Positions 41,944 to 50,900 are shown, counted from the stretch's first letter. The stretch: 64,000 nucleotides of DNA from Paramicrobacterium humi (GCF_900105715.1 NZ_FNRY01000001.1:620001-684000), one strand, 5' to 3'. Program-made: numbers and translations. Notes: generated from the sequence alone by a model not told the origin.

Positions 41944-43172
41944 CAGGCTTCCCCCATTCCGGAGACGATCATGAGCGGGATCGCCGCGATCGCCGCGACG
42001 AGGATGATCACAAGGAAGATCGTGCCGAGCACGTTCGTCACGCGCCCGTTCACATGCTCGCCCATGTACTGGGGGTCGTTCGAGACGATCAGGATCGGGA
42101 TGTACGTGAGCGGAAGCGCGATCGCCGAGAAGACGACGGAGAACTCGGTGACGGTGATCGGGTCGACTCCCGTGAAGAGCACGCCGAGGCCGACGATGAG
42201 GCACACGATCATGACCATGTGGAAGCGCGCCGCCTTGGCCGGGCGCTGGGACTTGCCCCACGTCCAGCCGAAGAACTGGGCGATGGTGTAGCCGCTCGAG
42301 AGCGTCGTCTCGAGCGCCGCGCCGAACGTCGCGGCGACGATTCCGACGAGGACGATCGCGAGAGCGAGAGTGCCGCCCGCCTGCACGACCGGCAGCACCA
42401 TTTGCGAGAGCGACGTGACCTCGACGTGCTTCGGCAGCAGCACGATCGTCGCGCAGATCGCGATGGCGATCGAGAGCAGGCCGCCGAGCGGGAAGCCGAC
42501 GAAGACGTTCATCTTCGACGTCGAGAGGTCCTTGACGGTCCACTTCTCCTCGACGGCGCCCGATGAGAAGAAGAACACTTCGTACGGCGTCATCGCGGCC
42601 CCGAACAGGGCGACGGCGAAGTACCAGTACGAGAAGGGGTTCTCGCCGGCCGGAACGGCCGGGACGGCCATCGTCGCGAGCTCCTTCCAGTCCGGGCCGA
42701 GCAGGAACACGGCGACGGCGAAGACGATGAGGCACAGTCCGACGAAGCCGGCGACGTTCTCCATGACGGTGAACTTGACGCGCCAGATGACGAGCCAGAC
42801 CGCGAACGCCGCGACGGGGAACCACAGCGTGGGCGACACCGAGCTCGCGAGGTACAGCGCGAGGGCGACGCCGCCGACTTCGGCCGTCAGGGTCATGAGG
42901 TTGATCATGAACGAGGCGGCGAGGTTCGCGAGGGCGGGGCGCGGTCCCAGGCGTTCGCGGATGATCTCGAACGTCGCCCGCCCGCTCACGGCCGCGACCT
43001 TGCCCGACATGTTCGCGAAGACGCAGATGCCCACGATGCCGACGATGACGACCCACACGAGCGAGGTGCCGAAGCGCGCGCCGACGACAGCGTTCGTGAC
43101 GAGGTCGCCGATGTCGACGAACCCGCCGATGGCGGTGAGAATGCCGAGGGCGATCGAGAGGAGCTTCTTCAC
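41943..43172 (-). CDS. Nramp-related divalent metal transporter with altered metal-site motifs
   Basis: A 409-residue protein with about eleven membrane helices of the Nramp (LeuT-like) fold. Where classical Nramp proteins have DPGN in helix 1, this has DIGD (residues 20-23 in GGFVDIGDLVTNA). Where they have MPH(N) in helix 6, it has TPYE (in FGAAMTPYEVFFFSSGA). As far as I recall, changes like these mark the Nramp-related Mg2+ transporter (NRMT) clade, in which a wider site holds hydrated Mg2+. It overlaps its neighbours by 4 and 1 bases in a four-gene operon. Confidence 0.85.
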   Translation of the reverse strand: MKKLLSIALGILTAIGGFVDIGDLVTNAVVGARFGTSLVWVVIVGIVGICVFANMSGKVAAVSGRATFEIIRERLGPRPALANLAASFMINLMTLTAEVGGVALALYLASSVSPTLWFPVAAFAVWLVIWRVKFTVMENVAGFVGLCLIVFAVAVFLLGPDWKELATMAVPAVPAGENPFSYWYFAVALFGAAMTPYEVFFFSSGAVEEKWTVKDLSTSKMNVFVGFPLGGLLSIAIAICATIVLLPKHVEVTSLSQMVLPVVQAGGTLALAIVLVGIVAATFGAALETTLSSGYTIAQFFGWTWGKSQRPAKAARFHMVMIVCLIVGLGVLFTGVDPITVTEFSVVFSAIALPLTYIPILIVSNDPQYMGEHVNGRVTNVLGTIFLVIILVAAIAAIPLMIVSGMGEA

Positions 43173-43621
43173 GGCGACTCCCCCACCCGGTGCAGGGCGG
43201 CGTCGATGGACGTCGAGGCACTCGAGAGAGCTCGCTTCTGCGCGCCGATCGAGGCGTCCGGATGCTGCGACAGAGTCGCGTGCGCGGAGGCCACGGCGTC
43301 GGCGGCATCCCTCACCGCTTCGACCGCCTCCCGGTACACGGCGTGGTCGGCGCCCTTCCCGGAGGCCGCGATCGAGGTCTCGGCGTCGCGCAGGTCTCGC
43401 GTCATGTCACCGAGCAGCCCCGTGAGCGCCGGCCAGGTGAGCTTGCCGTCGGCGTAGAGGTCGAGTCCGAGAGTGCTCGAGTTCACCGACGAGCGCGCCG
43501 ACTCGAGCGGGGACCGCAGTTGCGCCGTGCCGCCTGCGCACGCGGTGAGCACGACGAGAACAGCGGCCATGACAAGCGCGGCGACTCCGCGTCGCGCCGT
43601 CACTCGCGCTCCACCGTTCAT
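43169..43621 (-). CDS. Small lipoprotein at the head of the metal-transporter operon
   Basis: A 150-residue protein with a signal peptide and lipobox LTAC (AAVLVVLTAC), followed by a helical, Ala/Ser-rich mature part without known domain. ATG 43621 and GTG 43603 are both possible starts; GGTGGAG precedes the GTG, whereas TACGTT at leaderless spacing precedes the ATG. It overlaps the transporter start by ATGA, so it may be an accessory lipoprotein of that transporter. Confidence 0.7.
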   Translation of the reverse strand: MNGGARVTARRGVAALVMAAVLVVLTACAGGTAQLRSPLESARSSVNSSTLGLDLYADGKLTWPALTGLLGDMTRDLRDAETSIAASGKGADHAVYREAVEAVRDAADAVASAHATLSQHPDASIGAQKRALSSASTSIDAALHRVGESP

Positions 43622-43785
43622 GATTCGAACGTAGCGACGCGGCGCCGCGCGCGGTCACCCCTTGCGGCGAGGGTGAAGTTGTGTCAACCCCTTGAGCGGC
43701 CTCTCACGGCGCTCTTAGCGTCAGTTGTCCGGTGCGACCGCTCGCCAGCGCCCGGCACGACTCGACGAGCAGGAAGGGCACCGAC

Positions 43786-44778
43786 ATGAGCGTTCGCCTG
43801 CGCACCGCCGACACCTCGGCGCCCGGGTGGACGTTGGAGATCGTCGATTCCGAGCGCCGCATCGTCGACGCGCGCGGCAAGCCCGTCACCGGTGCCGAGG
43901 CGATCGCACGGGTGGAGGCGCTCGTGATTCCGCCCGCCTGGACGAATCTGTGGATCGCACCGCAGGCGAACGCCCACATCCAGGCGGTGGGGACGGATGC
44001 CGCCGGCCGGCGTCAGTACATCTACCACGAGCGGTGGCAGCAGCGTCGGCTGCGGCTCAAGTATGAGCGGGCGCTCGAGCTCGCGGCATCCCTCCCCCGC
44101 GCCCGCGGCCTCGTGACACGCGACTTGCGCACGGGCTACGGCACCCGGGAACGCGCCCTCGCCGTCGCGTTCCGGCTGCTCGACAGCGCGTTCCTGCGCG
44201 TGGGCAGCGAGCGGTATGCCGCCCGCCACGGCAGCCGCGGCCTCACGACCCTGTTGAACCAGCACGCGACAGTGTCGGGCGACACGGTGATCCTCGACTT
44301 CGCGGGGAAGAGCGGCATGGAGTGGGGTTCACAGACGACAGACGCCGAGCTCGCGTCGGCCGTGCGCTCGCTCAAACGGCGCGGGCGAGACGAGCGCCTG
44401 CTCTCGTGGCGCGACGGCACGGCTTGGCATGCTCTCAGCGCCTCGGATGTCAACGCGTACGTGCGCGAGCGCACGAACGGTGACTTCACCGCCAAGGACT
44501 TCCGCACGCTGCACGGCACCATCACGGCAGCGGCCGAACTCGCGTCGCTCGGGCCCCAGGAGTCGGCGGCCGAGCGCAAGCGGATGGTCACGGAGGCAGT
44601 GCAGCGCACGGCGGATATCCTCGGGAACACGCCGGCCGTCGCGCGCGCGAGCTATATCGACCCCCGGGTGATCGACCGCTACAGGGACGGCCTCGTGATC
44701 GAGACCGGGCACATCGCGCCCGAGCGCGCGCTTCGCGAGCTCATCCTGCAGCATGACGAGGGAGACGACGATGAGTGA
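43786..44778 (+). CDS. DNA topoisomerase IB (poxvirus/Deinococcus type)
   Basis: A 330-residue type IB topoisomerase that relaxes supercoils by a 3'-phosphotyrosine nick. The active-site Tyr290 is in ARASYIDPRVID, and KDFRTLHGT near residues 238-244 and KSGMEW near 175-180 carry the catalytic Lys/Arg/His parts. The N-terminal DNA-binding region includes LVIPPAWTNLWIA. Start at 43786 behind AGGAAGGGC. It overlaps the CinA-type gene by 8 bases. Confidence 0.93.
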   Translation: MSVRLRTADTSAPGWTLEIVDSERRIVDARGKPVTGAEAIARVEALVIPPAWTNLWIAPQANAHIQAVGTDAAGRRQYIYHERWQQRRLRLKYERALELAASLPRARGLVTRDLRTGYGTRERALAVAFRLLDSAFLRVGSERYAARHGSRGLTTLLNQHATVSGDTVILDFAGKSGMEWGSQTTDAELASAVRSLKRRGRDERLLSWRDGTAWHALSASDVNAYVRERTNGDFTAKDFRTLHGTITAAAELASLGPQESAAERKRMVTEAVQRTADILGNTPAVARASYIDPRVIDRYRDGLVIETGHIAPERALRELILQHDEGDDDE

Positions 44779-45244
44779 TAAGTCGGCAGACATCGCGGAG
44801 CGAATCGCAGAGGTCGCCGGTCGCGGAGGGCTCACGATCGCCGTGGCCGAGTCCCTCACGAGCGGCGCCATCGCGTCGGTGCTGGGAGCCGCCTCAGACG
44901 CGTCGACGTGGTTCACCGGCGGAGTCGTCGCCTACGCGAGCGCCGTGAAGTTCGAGCTGCTCTCGGTCGAGAAGGGCCCCGTCGTGACGGCGAGCGCGGC
45001 GGAGCAGATGGCGGCCGGCGTGCGGGATCTCCTGCATTCCGACATCGCTGTCGCCGTCACGGGCGCCGGTGGCCCCGAGCCGCAGGACGGCCAGCCGGGC
45101 GGCACGGTGTTCCTCGCCGTCGCTTCGGCCGACGGGGTGCATGTCGAGAAGCGCAGCTTCGACGGCTCCCCGAGCGAAGTCGTGCACGCGACAGTGGCCG
45201 AGGCGCTCACTCTGCTGCTCAAGCGCATGCGCGGCCCCGCCTAA
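44771..45244 (+). CDS. CinA C-terminal domain protein (PncC-type nicotinamide-nucleotide amidase)
   Basis: A 157-residue protein corresponding to the CinA C-terminal domain alone. Landmarks are AVAESLTSGAIASVLG with the catalytic Ser, GGVVAYASAVKFELL and VTGAGGPEPQDGQPGGTVFLA. PncC enzymes deamidate nicotinamide mononucleotide to the nicotinate form in NAD recycling. It begins inside the topoisomerase gene. Start at 44771 behind GAGGGAGACGACG. Confidence 0.9.
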   Translation: MSDKSADIAERIAEVAGRGGLTIAVAESLTSGAIASVLGAASDASTWFTGGVVAYASAVKFELLSVEKGPVVTASAAEQMAAGVRDLLHSDIAVAVTGAGGPEPQDGQPGGTVFLAVASADGVHVEKRSFDGSPSEVVHATVAEALTLLLKRMRGPA

Positions 45245-45306
45245 CCCACGCGCGACGCAGAGGTCAAGCCCTTTCGCGTTTGCCCGCAGAAGCGGAGCAT
45301 GAGGAT

Positions 45307-45927
45307 ATGACTTCCCCTTCTCTCTCCGCCGTTGCCCTTGTCACGACGCTCAAGCCCTCGCCGGCTCAATCGAGCAGCGACCTCATGGCCGATCAGATCA
45401 TGCAGGCGCTGTCGGGTCATGGTGTGGTCGGCGAGACGATCCGCATCGCAGACCACGATGTGAAGCCGGGTGTCGAGACCGATATGGGAGACGGCGACGA
45501 GTGGCCGGGCATCCGCGAGAAGATCCTCGCCGCCGACATCCTCGTGCTGTGCACGCCGACCTGGGCGGGCCATCCCTCGAGTCTGTCCCAGCGGGTGATC
45601 GAGCGCCTCGACGCCGAATTGAGCGAGACGGATGCCGACGGGCGGCCGATCCTCTTCGGGAAGGTGGCTCTCGTGGGCGTCGTCGGCAACGAGGACGGCG
45701 CACATGCGATCGTCGCCGATCTCTTCCAGGCGCTCAACGACTTCGGTTACACGCTTCCCGCTCAAGGCTGCACGTACTGGAACGGCGAGGCGATGCACAA
45801 GACGGATTACAAAGACCTCACGACGACACCGAGTGCGACGGCGTCCGCGACGAGCACGGCAGCCGCAAATGCCGCGCACCTCGCCGCTGCGCTGCGCGCG
45901 GAGAACTACCCGGTGCCCTCGTCGTGA
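45307..45927 (+). CDS. Flavodoxin/NADPH-dependent FMN reductase-like protein
   Basis: A 206-residue flavodoxin-fold protein. The phosphate loop is TLKPSPAQSSSDLMADQI (residues about 15-32), followed by ADILVLCTPTWAGHPSSLSQRVIERLD, the flavin-binding WAG loop of the WrbA/isf-type group. The last 40 residues are Thr/Ala-rich. It probably carries electrons or reduces quinones with FMN. A weak GAGG precedes the ATG. Confidence 0.85.
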   Translation: MTSPSLSAVALVTTLKPSPAQSSSDLMADQIMQALSGHGVVGETIRIADHDVKPGVETDMGDGDEWPGIREKILAADILVLCTPTWAGHPSSLSQRVIERLDAELSETDADGRPILFGKVALVGVVGNEDGAHAIVADLFQALNDFGYTLPAQGCTYWNGEAMHKTDYKDLTTTPSATASATSTAAANAAHLAAALRAENYPVPSS

Positions 45928-45983
45928 CGGGCGTGTGAGAGAGCGGTCGCGGCGTTTCTGGGGGCATTCCGACCGAACACACG

Positions 45984-46018
45984 AAGTGGCCCTCGCAGAG
46001 ATGCGAGGGCCACTTTTC
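45984..46018. terminator. Bidirectional terminator
   Basis: AAGTGGCCCTCGCA (45984-45997) pairs with 46002-46015, followed by T residues on the plus strand and by GTGTG on the minus strand. It separates the flavodoxin and csbD genes. Confidence 0.85.
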
Positions 46019-46026
46019 CATGCGGA

Positions 46027-46233
46027 CTACTTGTCGAAGAGGTCGTCGGCGCCGTCCTTCACATCGCGACCGGCATCCTTGACGTCTTCCCCGACCTTCT
46101 TGGCCGTGGCCTTGGTCTGGTCGACGCGTCCTTCGTTCGCCATGCTCTCGTTGTCGGTCGCCTCGCCGATGCCTTCCTTGGCCTTGCCCTTCGCGTCTTC
46201 CGCAGCGTTACTGATCTTGTCTCCGAGACCCAT
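46027..46233 (-). CDS. CsbD family stress protein
   Basis: A 68-residue helical protein starting behind AAAGGAGCTCACC. The CsbD pattern is evident: MGLGDKISNAAEDAKGKAKE, then GEATDNESMANEGRVDQ. Proteins of this family are strongly induced in stationary phase and by general stress in many bacteria; the molecular role is unknown. It stands close to a probable ribosome hibernation factor. Confidence 0.9.
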   Translation of the reverse strand: MGLGDKISNAAEDAKGKAKEGIGEATDNESMANEGRVDQTKATAKKVGEDVKDAGRDVKDGADDLFDK

Positions 46234-46448
46234 GGTGAGCTCCTTTCGTGGATGAGCCTTCACGCTACGAGGGCGCGGAATCACCGACAAGGGGTTGACA
46301 GTGCCGGCGAGAAAGACGCTCGCGTGAAGCCGGAAGCCCGGCGTTACCACGCGCTTTCCAAGGGTGCCACCCCCTTGCCCGCACTCTCGGTCCGACCGAG
46401 CCTGGTTGGGCACCCGGGAAGCTTCCGGGACAACGCAGGGAGGACGCA

Positions 46449-46838
46449 ATGGCTCAACTGGATCCCGTGGATCCGCTCGATCCGAAGAAGAACTCCGATC
46501 TCCCGTCGTCGCAGGCCAGCCGGGACGGCGATCCCACGAAAATGCGCAACCAGAAGGCGCTGCGCACCTCCAGCGGGCGCATCTGGCTGATCGTCGGCGC
46601 TCTGCTCGTCATCGCCTGTCTCGTCACGCTGCTGCCGATGATCGCGCTCGGCACCCCTGTGCCGGTCATCGCCTCGATCATCATCGTGCTGCTGTACGCG
46701 GGCATGTTCGTCGTGCGCTTCGTCGTCGACGACAGACGGAAGCGACTGTTCTGGCTCGCGGTGCTCTTCTGTCTTATCGCCGTCGTCGGCCTCATCGCCG
46801 TGATCATCCCGGCGTTCGCAGAACACTCACCCCTCTGA
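46449..46838 (+). CDS. Hypothetical three-span membrane protein
   Basis: A 129-residue protein with a hydrophilic N-terminal 42 residues and three membrane helices (about 45-67, 73-92 and 100-122). The start follows GGGAGGACGCA. It lies 32 bp upstream of a small acidic gene and the baeRF gene in the same direction. No family recognised. Confidence 0.75.
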   Translation: MAQLDPVDPLDPKKNSDLPSSQASRDGDPTKMRNQKALRTSSGRIWLIVGALLVIACLVTLLPMIALGTPVPVIASIIIVLLYAGMFVVRFVVDDRRKRLFWLAVLFCLIAVVGLIAVIIPAFAEHSPL

Positions 46839-46870
46839 CATCCGAAACACAACCAGAGAAGGAGACCACG

Positions 46871-47101
46871 ATGGCCGAACGCGGAAGCTCGAAGCACGGT
46901 CCGAATCTTGACGACGAGCTCAAACACGAGACGAGCGGCATGGTGAACGGCACCCAGCCCGATCACGTCGAGGAATTCCGTCAGACCGAGGGCATGCCCG
47001 ACGACACCGACAGCCAAGAGGTCGACGACGCCGCCCACATGAGGGGAAACGAAGTCGATGCCGACCTCCCATGGGAGAAGGAGGATGACGATGGCCGTTG
47101 A
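46871..47101 (+). CDS. Small acidic protein coupled to the hibernation-factor gene
   Basis: A 76-residue hydrophilic protein rich in Asp and Glu (HVEEFRQTEGMPDDTDSQEV in the middle; acidic end). The start follows AGAAGGAGACCACG. Its last 11 bases overlap the start of the baeRF/Balon-type gene and its 3' end contains that gene's Shine-Dalgarno, so expression of the two is tied. No family named. Confidence 0.7.
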   Translation: MAERGSSKHGPNLDDELKHETSGMVNGTQPDHVEEFRQTEGMPDDTDSQEVDDAAHMRGNEVDADLPWEKEDDDGR

Positions 47102-48212
47102 GCGAGAACTCCTGATCGACATCCTGCGCGACACGCAGCCGAAGTCGATGGTGTACATGAACTCGACGGTCGGCAACGAGAATCCCGAGGGCACGCGCGA
47201 GAACCGACGCAAGCGAGTTCGCGAAGGGCTGACACATGCCGGCGCGCCCCTCTCCGACGTCGAGACGATCATCGCCGAGATGTCGCAAGTGACGGGCGTC
47301 GCCGATCCATCGGCACGATTCGTCGTCGCCCGCAACGGCCGACTGCTCTATCACTCCGTCATGGGCGGACCCATGACGAGCAAGGAGTGCATCCACCACG
47401 GGCCCGTCGTCGACGTGACGCCCCTTCTGATGCAAGTGCCCGATGACGACTGCTTCCTCGTCGTGCGCGTCAGCCGCGGCGGCGGAGACATCAGCGTGGT
47501 CGTCGAAGGCGATCGTGAGCCGATGTTCTCGCGCAGAATCGAGGGGGACACGAGCGACATCAACAAGGTGAGCGTCGGCCGCATGTCCGAAGCCGGGCAC
47601 CAGCGACATGTCGAGGAGGTGTGGAAACACAATCAAGACGAGATCGCCGGCCACATCACGGAGCTGATCGCCTCGCACCACCCGCGAGTGATCTTCCTCT
47701 CCGGTGATGTGCGCGCCGTGCAGCTCCTCACCGAGCAGCTCAGCGATCAGGCTCGGCATCTGCTGCACGTCATCCCCGGAGAGGGAAACGCCGAGGGCGC
47801 CTCTGAGGAGGGCATTCGGCACGCCATCGACATTCACCTCGATGCCGCGCGCCGGCGCACGAACAAAGAGATCCTTGATCGCTCCGCCGCCTCAAGCGGT
47901 CAGGAGCAGGCCCGCGGAATCGGAGCCGTGGTGCATGCGCTCGCACAGGGCCAAGCCGAGGTCGTGCTCATCGATCCCACGGTGCTGCTCGAGCATGACC
48001 TGCTCGCGCTGGACGCCGAGCCGTGGGTCGCGACAGCGCCCGAGGACAAACTCGACGCGAACGTGCTCGAGGACATCGTCGCCACCGCAGCGATCGTTCG
48101 GGCCGCCGTGCTCACGAACGCACGGGTTCGCTTCGTCGACCCCGACGAGATCGGGGTCGGAGTCGGCGTCGTGGCAGCCCTGCGCTGGCCGGTCGGGCCG
48201 CCGACACCCTAG
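47091..48212 (+). CDS. Rv2629/Balon-type ribosome hibernation factor (bacterial aeRF1-like family)
   Basis: A 373-residue protein, close to the 374 of M. tuberculosis Rv2629. The N-terminus VERELLIDILRDTQPKSMVYM and the block GRMSEAGHQRHVEEVWKHNQDEIAGHI near residues 165-190 are typical of the baeRF2 release-factor-like family; the last third holds ARGIGAVVHALAQGQAEVVLID. Balon proteins of this family bind the ribosomal A site and silence translation in cold or starvation. The start is set at 47091, 7 bases after AAGGAGG. Upstream: acidic small gene; downstream: a DJ-1 protein. Confidence 0.85.
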   Translation: MAVERELLIDILRDTQPKSMVYMNSTVGNENPEGTRENRRKRVREGLTHAGAPLSDVETIIAEMSQVTGVADPSARFVVARNGRLLYHSVMGGPMTSKECIHHGPVVDVTPLLMQVPDDDCFLVVRVSRGGGDISVVVEGDREPMFSRRIEGDTSDINKVSVGRMSEAGHQRHVEEVWKHNQDEIAGHITELIASHHPRVIFLSGDVRAVQLLTEQLSDQARHLLHVIPGEGNAEGASEEGIRHAIDIHLDAARRRTNKEILDRSAASSGQEQARGIGAVVHALAQGQAEVVLIDPTVLLEHDLLALDAEPWVATAPEDKLDANVLEDIVATAAIVRAAVLTNARVRFVDPDEIGVGVGVVAALRWPVGPPTP

Positions 48213-48244
48213 CCGTACATTCAGATTCAGAGAAGGGAAACACT

Positions 48245-48793
48245 ATGACCTCACTCAACGGAGCGAATGTCGCATTCCTCGCCACGAACGGCTTCGAGGA
48301 CAGCGAGCTGACGAGCCCGTGGAACGCACTCGACGGCGCCGGCGCGGTGCCGACCATGGTGTCGCCGAACGCCGACGCCATCACGGGGAAGAACGGTCAC
48401 TCCCAGGACGTGGATCTGCTCAGCCGCGATGCGAAGGCAGAGGACTACGACGCGCTCGTGCTCCCCGGCGGCGTCGTGAACGCCGACCACTTGCGCATGG
48501 ACAAGGACTCCATCGCGTTCGCGAAGGCGTTCTTCGAGCAGCACAAGCCCGTGGGCGTCATCTGCCACGGCGCCTGGATCCTCATCGAGGCGGGCGTCGT
48601 CGACGGGCGGACCATGACGAGCTACCCGAGTCTGCAGACCGACTTGCGCAACGCGGGTGCCGCCTGGGTGGACAAGGAGGTCGTTGTCGACCAGGGCCTC
48701 GTCTCGAGCAGGACCCCTGACGACCTGCCGGCCTTCAACGACAAGGTCATCGAGGAGATCGGCGAAGGAAAGCACCGCGGTCAGACCGCCTGA
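48245..48793 (+). CDS. DJ-1/PfpI family protein (YhbO type)
   Basis: A 182-residue type-1 glutamine-amidotransferase-like protein. The nucleophile Cys107 lies in GVICHGAW, preceded by ALVLPGGVVNADHLR; Glu18 in TNGFEDSEL is the Cys-activating residue. The PfpI/YhbO group protects against reactive carbonyls and oxidative stress. Start behind AGAGAAGGGAAAC, 33 bp after the Balon-type gene, so probably the same stress operon. Confidence 0.92.
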   Translation: MTSLNGANVAFLATNGFEDSELTSPWNALDGAGAVPTMVSPNADAITGKNGHSQDVDLLSRDAKAEDYDALVLPGGVVNADHLRMDKDSIAFAKAFFEQHKPVGVICHGAWILIEAGVVDGRTMTSYPSLQTDLRNAGAAWVDKEVVVDQGLVSSRTPDDLPAFNDKVIEEIGEGKHRGQTA

Positions 48794-48833
48794 GAGTTCC
48801 CACGCGGTCTGACCGAGACCTACCGCGCGAAAC

Positions 48834-50744
48834 CTACCGGGCGAGCGGCGCCGGGAGGTGCGAGAGCATGTTCTGCGCGAAGAAGTCGCGCAGTTCGCTC
48901 GTCGCCGTGAGCGGAAGCACGTGCGCCACGTACTGGTCCGGTCGCACGATGACGACGCAGCCGTCCCGGTCGATGCCTCGCTCGTCGAAGTAGTCGTGCG
49001 CCGGGTCGACGGCGTACACCTTCTCATAGTCGATGAGCTGGAACGGTCCGACCTCCGGCAGGAAGATCTTCGGCACCATGCTGATGTCGACGTCTTCAAA
49101 GCGCTGCTGGTAGATCACCTTCGCGTCGAAGACGCTGTCGACGTCGGCGCCTTCGGGCGTGAAGAGCTTCACCGGCGAGTCTTCGGCGCTCGCGAGCCAT
49201 TCGGCCCATTCGGCGAGCTTCGACGGCTGGCCCGCAGCGGGACGGTCGGCGAAGGCGTAGAGGCGCCAGCGACCATCGGCGCGGGCGTGGTGCCCCAGTT
49301 GCACAGGGTTCGTGTCGCCGACCCGGTATGCGCGCGCTGACTTGAACCGTTTGCCGATCGTGTACCCCTCCGCGAGGTGCTGGTGGCTCGCATCACCCGT
49401 GAGCATCGAGGGCGTGTACTGGGTCATGAACCCAGCCGGGAACTCCGCCGTCGACACGTAGAAGGCCGCGAGCTCGTCGGGCGACGAGAACTCCTCGGGC
49501 TTCTTCGCCATCATCGTCGACCACTCACGGTCGAAGTCGATGAGGTTCTGCGCGATGACCTGGCGCTCCGCCGAGTAGGTGGCGAGCAGCGATTCGGGGC
49601 TGCGGCCCTCGAGCACCTGGCCGAGCTTCCAGCCCAGGTTGAAGCCGTCCTGCATCGACACGTTCATTCCCTGGCCGGCCTTCGCGCTGTGCGTGTGGCA
49701 GGCGTCGCCCGTGATGAACACGCGCGGCATGCGCTCGGCCGTGGCCTCGGCGGGAACGTCGTCGAACTTGTCGGTCAGGCGGTGCCCGACCTCGTACACG
49801 CTGAACCATGCGACGTCGCGCACGTCGAGCGTGTAGGGGTTGAGGATGCGGTTCGCCTTCGCGATGATCTGCTCCACGGTCGTGCCGCGTACCGCGTGGT
49901 TGTCGTCGGGCGACGTCTCGCCGAGGTCGACGTACATGCGAAACAGGTAGCCGCCCTCGCGTGGGATGAGCAGGATGCTGCCTTCCGTGTTCGACTGGAT
50001 GGCGCACTTCGTGCGGATGTCGGGGAAGTCGGTGACCGACAGCACGTCCATGACGCCCCACGCGTGGAACGACTCGCCGCCGCTGAGCGACCGACCGATG
50101 GAGCCGCGCACGGCGCTGCGCGCACCGTCGCAGCCCACGACGTACTTGGCCCGCACGATGCGCTCCTCACCCGCGTGCTCCCCTGCCGTGGCGCGCAGGG
50201 TGACAGCCACGGGGTATTCGCCCTCCTCGGCGACGTCGAGCGTCACGAAATCCCACCCGTAGTCCGGGCGGATGCGCGCGGGCCCGTTCGCGGCGTACTC
50301 GGCGAAGTAGTCGAGCACGCGCGCCTGGTTCACGATCAGGTGGGGGAACTCGCTGATGCCGTGCGGGTCGTCTTCCGCGCGCTGGCTGCGGATGATCTTC
50401 GAGGGGTCGGCGGGGTCAGGGCTCCAGAAGTTCATTGACGACAAGTGGAACGCCTCGGCGATGATGCGCTCGGCGAAGCCGAACGCCTGGAACGTCTCGA
50501 CGCTGCGCGCCTGGATGCCGTCGGCCTGACCGATCTCGAGGCGGCCGGGACGACGCTCGATGATGCGCGTCGTGACCGAGGGGTACTGCGACAGCTGAGC
50601 CGCGAGCACCATTCCCGCAGGACCTGAGCCGACGATCAGCACGTCCATCTCGTCGGGGAGCTCGTCGGGCCGGTCGATCCCGGTCCCTGACGCGGGCAGC
50701 ACCTTCGGGTCGCCGGAGACATAGCCGTGGTGGTGAAACTGCAT
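48834..50744 (-). CDS. FAD-dependent aromatic hydroxylase (phenol 2-/3-hydroxybenzoate 4-monooxygenase type)
   Basis: A 636-residue flavoprotein monooxygenase. The FAD-binding GSGPAG is at about residues 39-44, CDGARSAVR near 206-214 and the GDACHTHSAKAGQGMN motif near 354-369. A C-terminal thioredoxin-like domain completes the phenol hydroxylase/MobA architecture. It hydroxylates an aromatic ring with NAD(P)H and O2. Divergent from an IclR regulator with two 15-bp operators between them; no ring-cleavage gene is in the window. A 3-hydroxybenzoate-like substrate is likely, not proven. Confidence 0.9.
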   Translation of the reverse strand: MQFHHHGYVSGDPKVLPASGTGIDRPDELPDEMDVLIVGSGPAGMVLAAQLSQYPSVTTRIIERRPGRLEIGQADGIQARSVETFQAFGFAERIIAEAFHLSSMNFWSPDPADPSKIIRSQRAEDDPHGISEFPHLIVNQARVLDYFAEYAANGPARIRPDYGWDFVTLDVAEEGEYPVAVTLRATAGEHAGEERIVRAKYVVGCDGARSAVRGSIGRSLSGGESFHAWGVMDVLSVTDFPDIRTKCAIQSNTEGSILLIPREGGYLFRMYVDLGETSPDDNHAVRGTTVEQIIAKANRILNPYTLDVRDVAWFSVYEVGHRLTDKFDDVPAEATAERMPRVFITGDACHTHSAKAGQGMNVSMQDGFNLGWKLGQVLEGRSPESLLATYSAERQVIAQNLIDFDREWSTMMAKKPEEFSSPDELAAFYVSTAEFPAGFMTQYTPSMLTGDASHQHLAEGYTIGKRFKSARAYRVGDTNPVQLGHHARADGRWRLYAFADRPAAGQPSKLAEWAEWLASAEDSPVKLFTPEGADVDSVFDAKVIYQQRFEDVDISMVPKIFLPEVGPFQLIDYEKVYAVDPAHDYFDERGIDRDGCVVIVRPDQYVAHVLPLTATSELRDFFAQNMLSHLPAPLAR

Positions 50745-50799
50745 CGTCGTTGATCCTTACTCAGACTTCGGTGTCGGGTATTGTGCACCGTCGCGGCGT

Positions 50800-50834
50800 G
50801 TTCTATAGTCGAACACGCCGTTCTACTATTGAAC
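50800..50834. promoter_or_regulatory. Twin IclR-type operators
   Basis: GTTCTATAGTCGAAC (50800-50814) and GTTCTACTATTGAAC (50820-50834) are 15-bp dyads with GTTC/GAAC arms, 20 bp apart (about two turns). Reverse complementing the first gives 13 of 15 identities with the second, so the sites are mirror-oriented. They lie between the monooxygenase and the IclR gene. Confidence 0.78.
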
Positions 50835-50900
50835 AAATGCTACGGCCACGACCTATCCGATGCAAGCGCGTGCCGCTTCCCGAGGGCAAGGAGATTCCGC

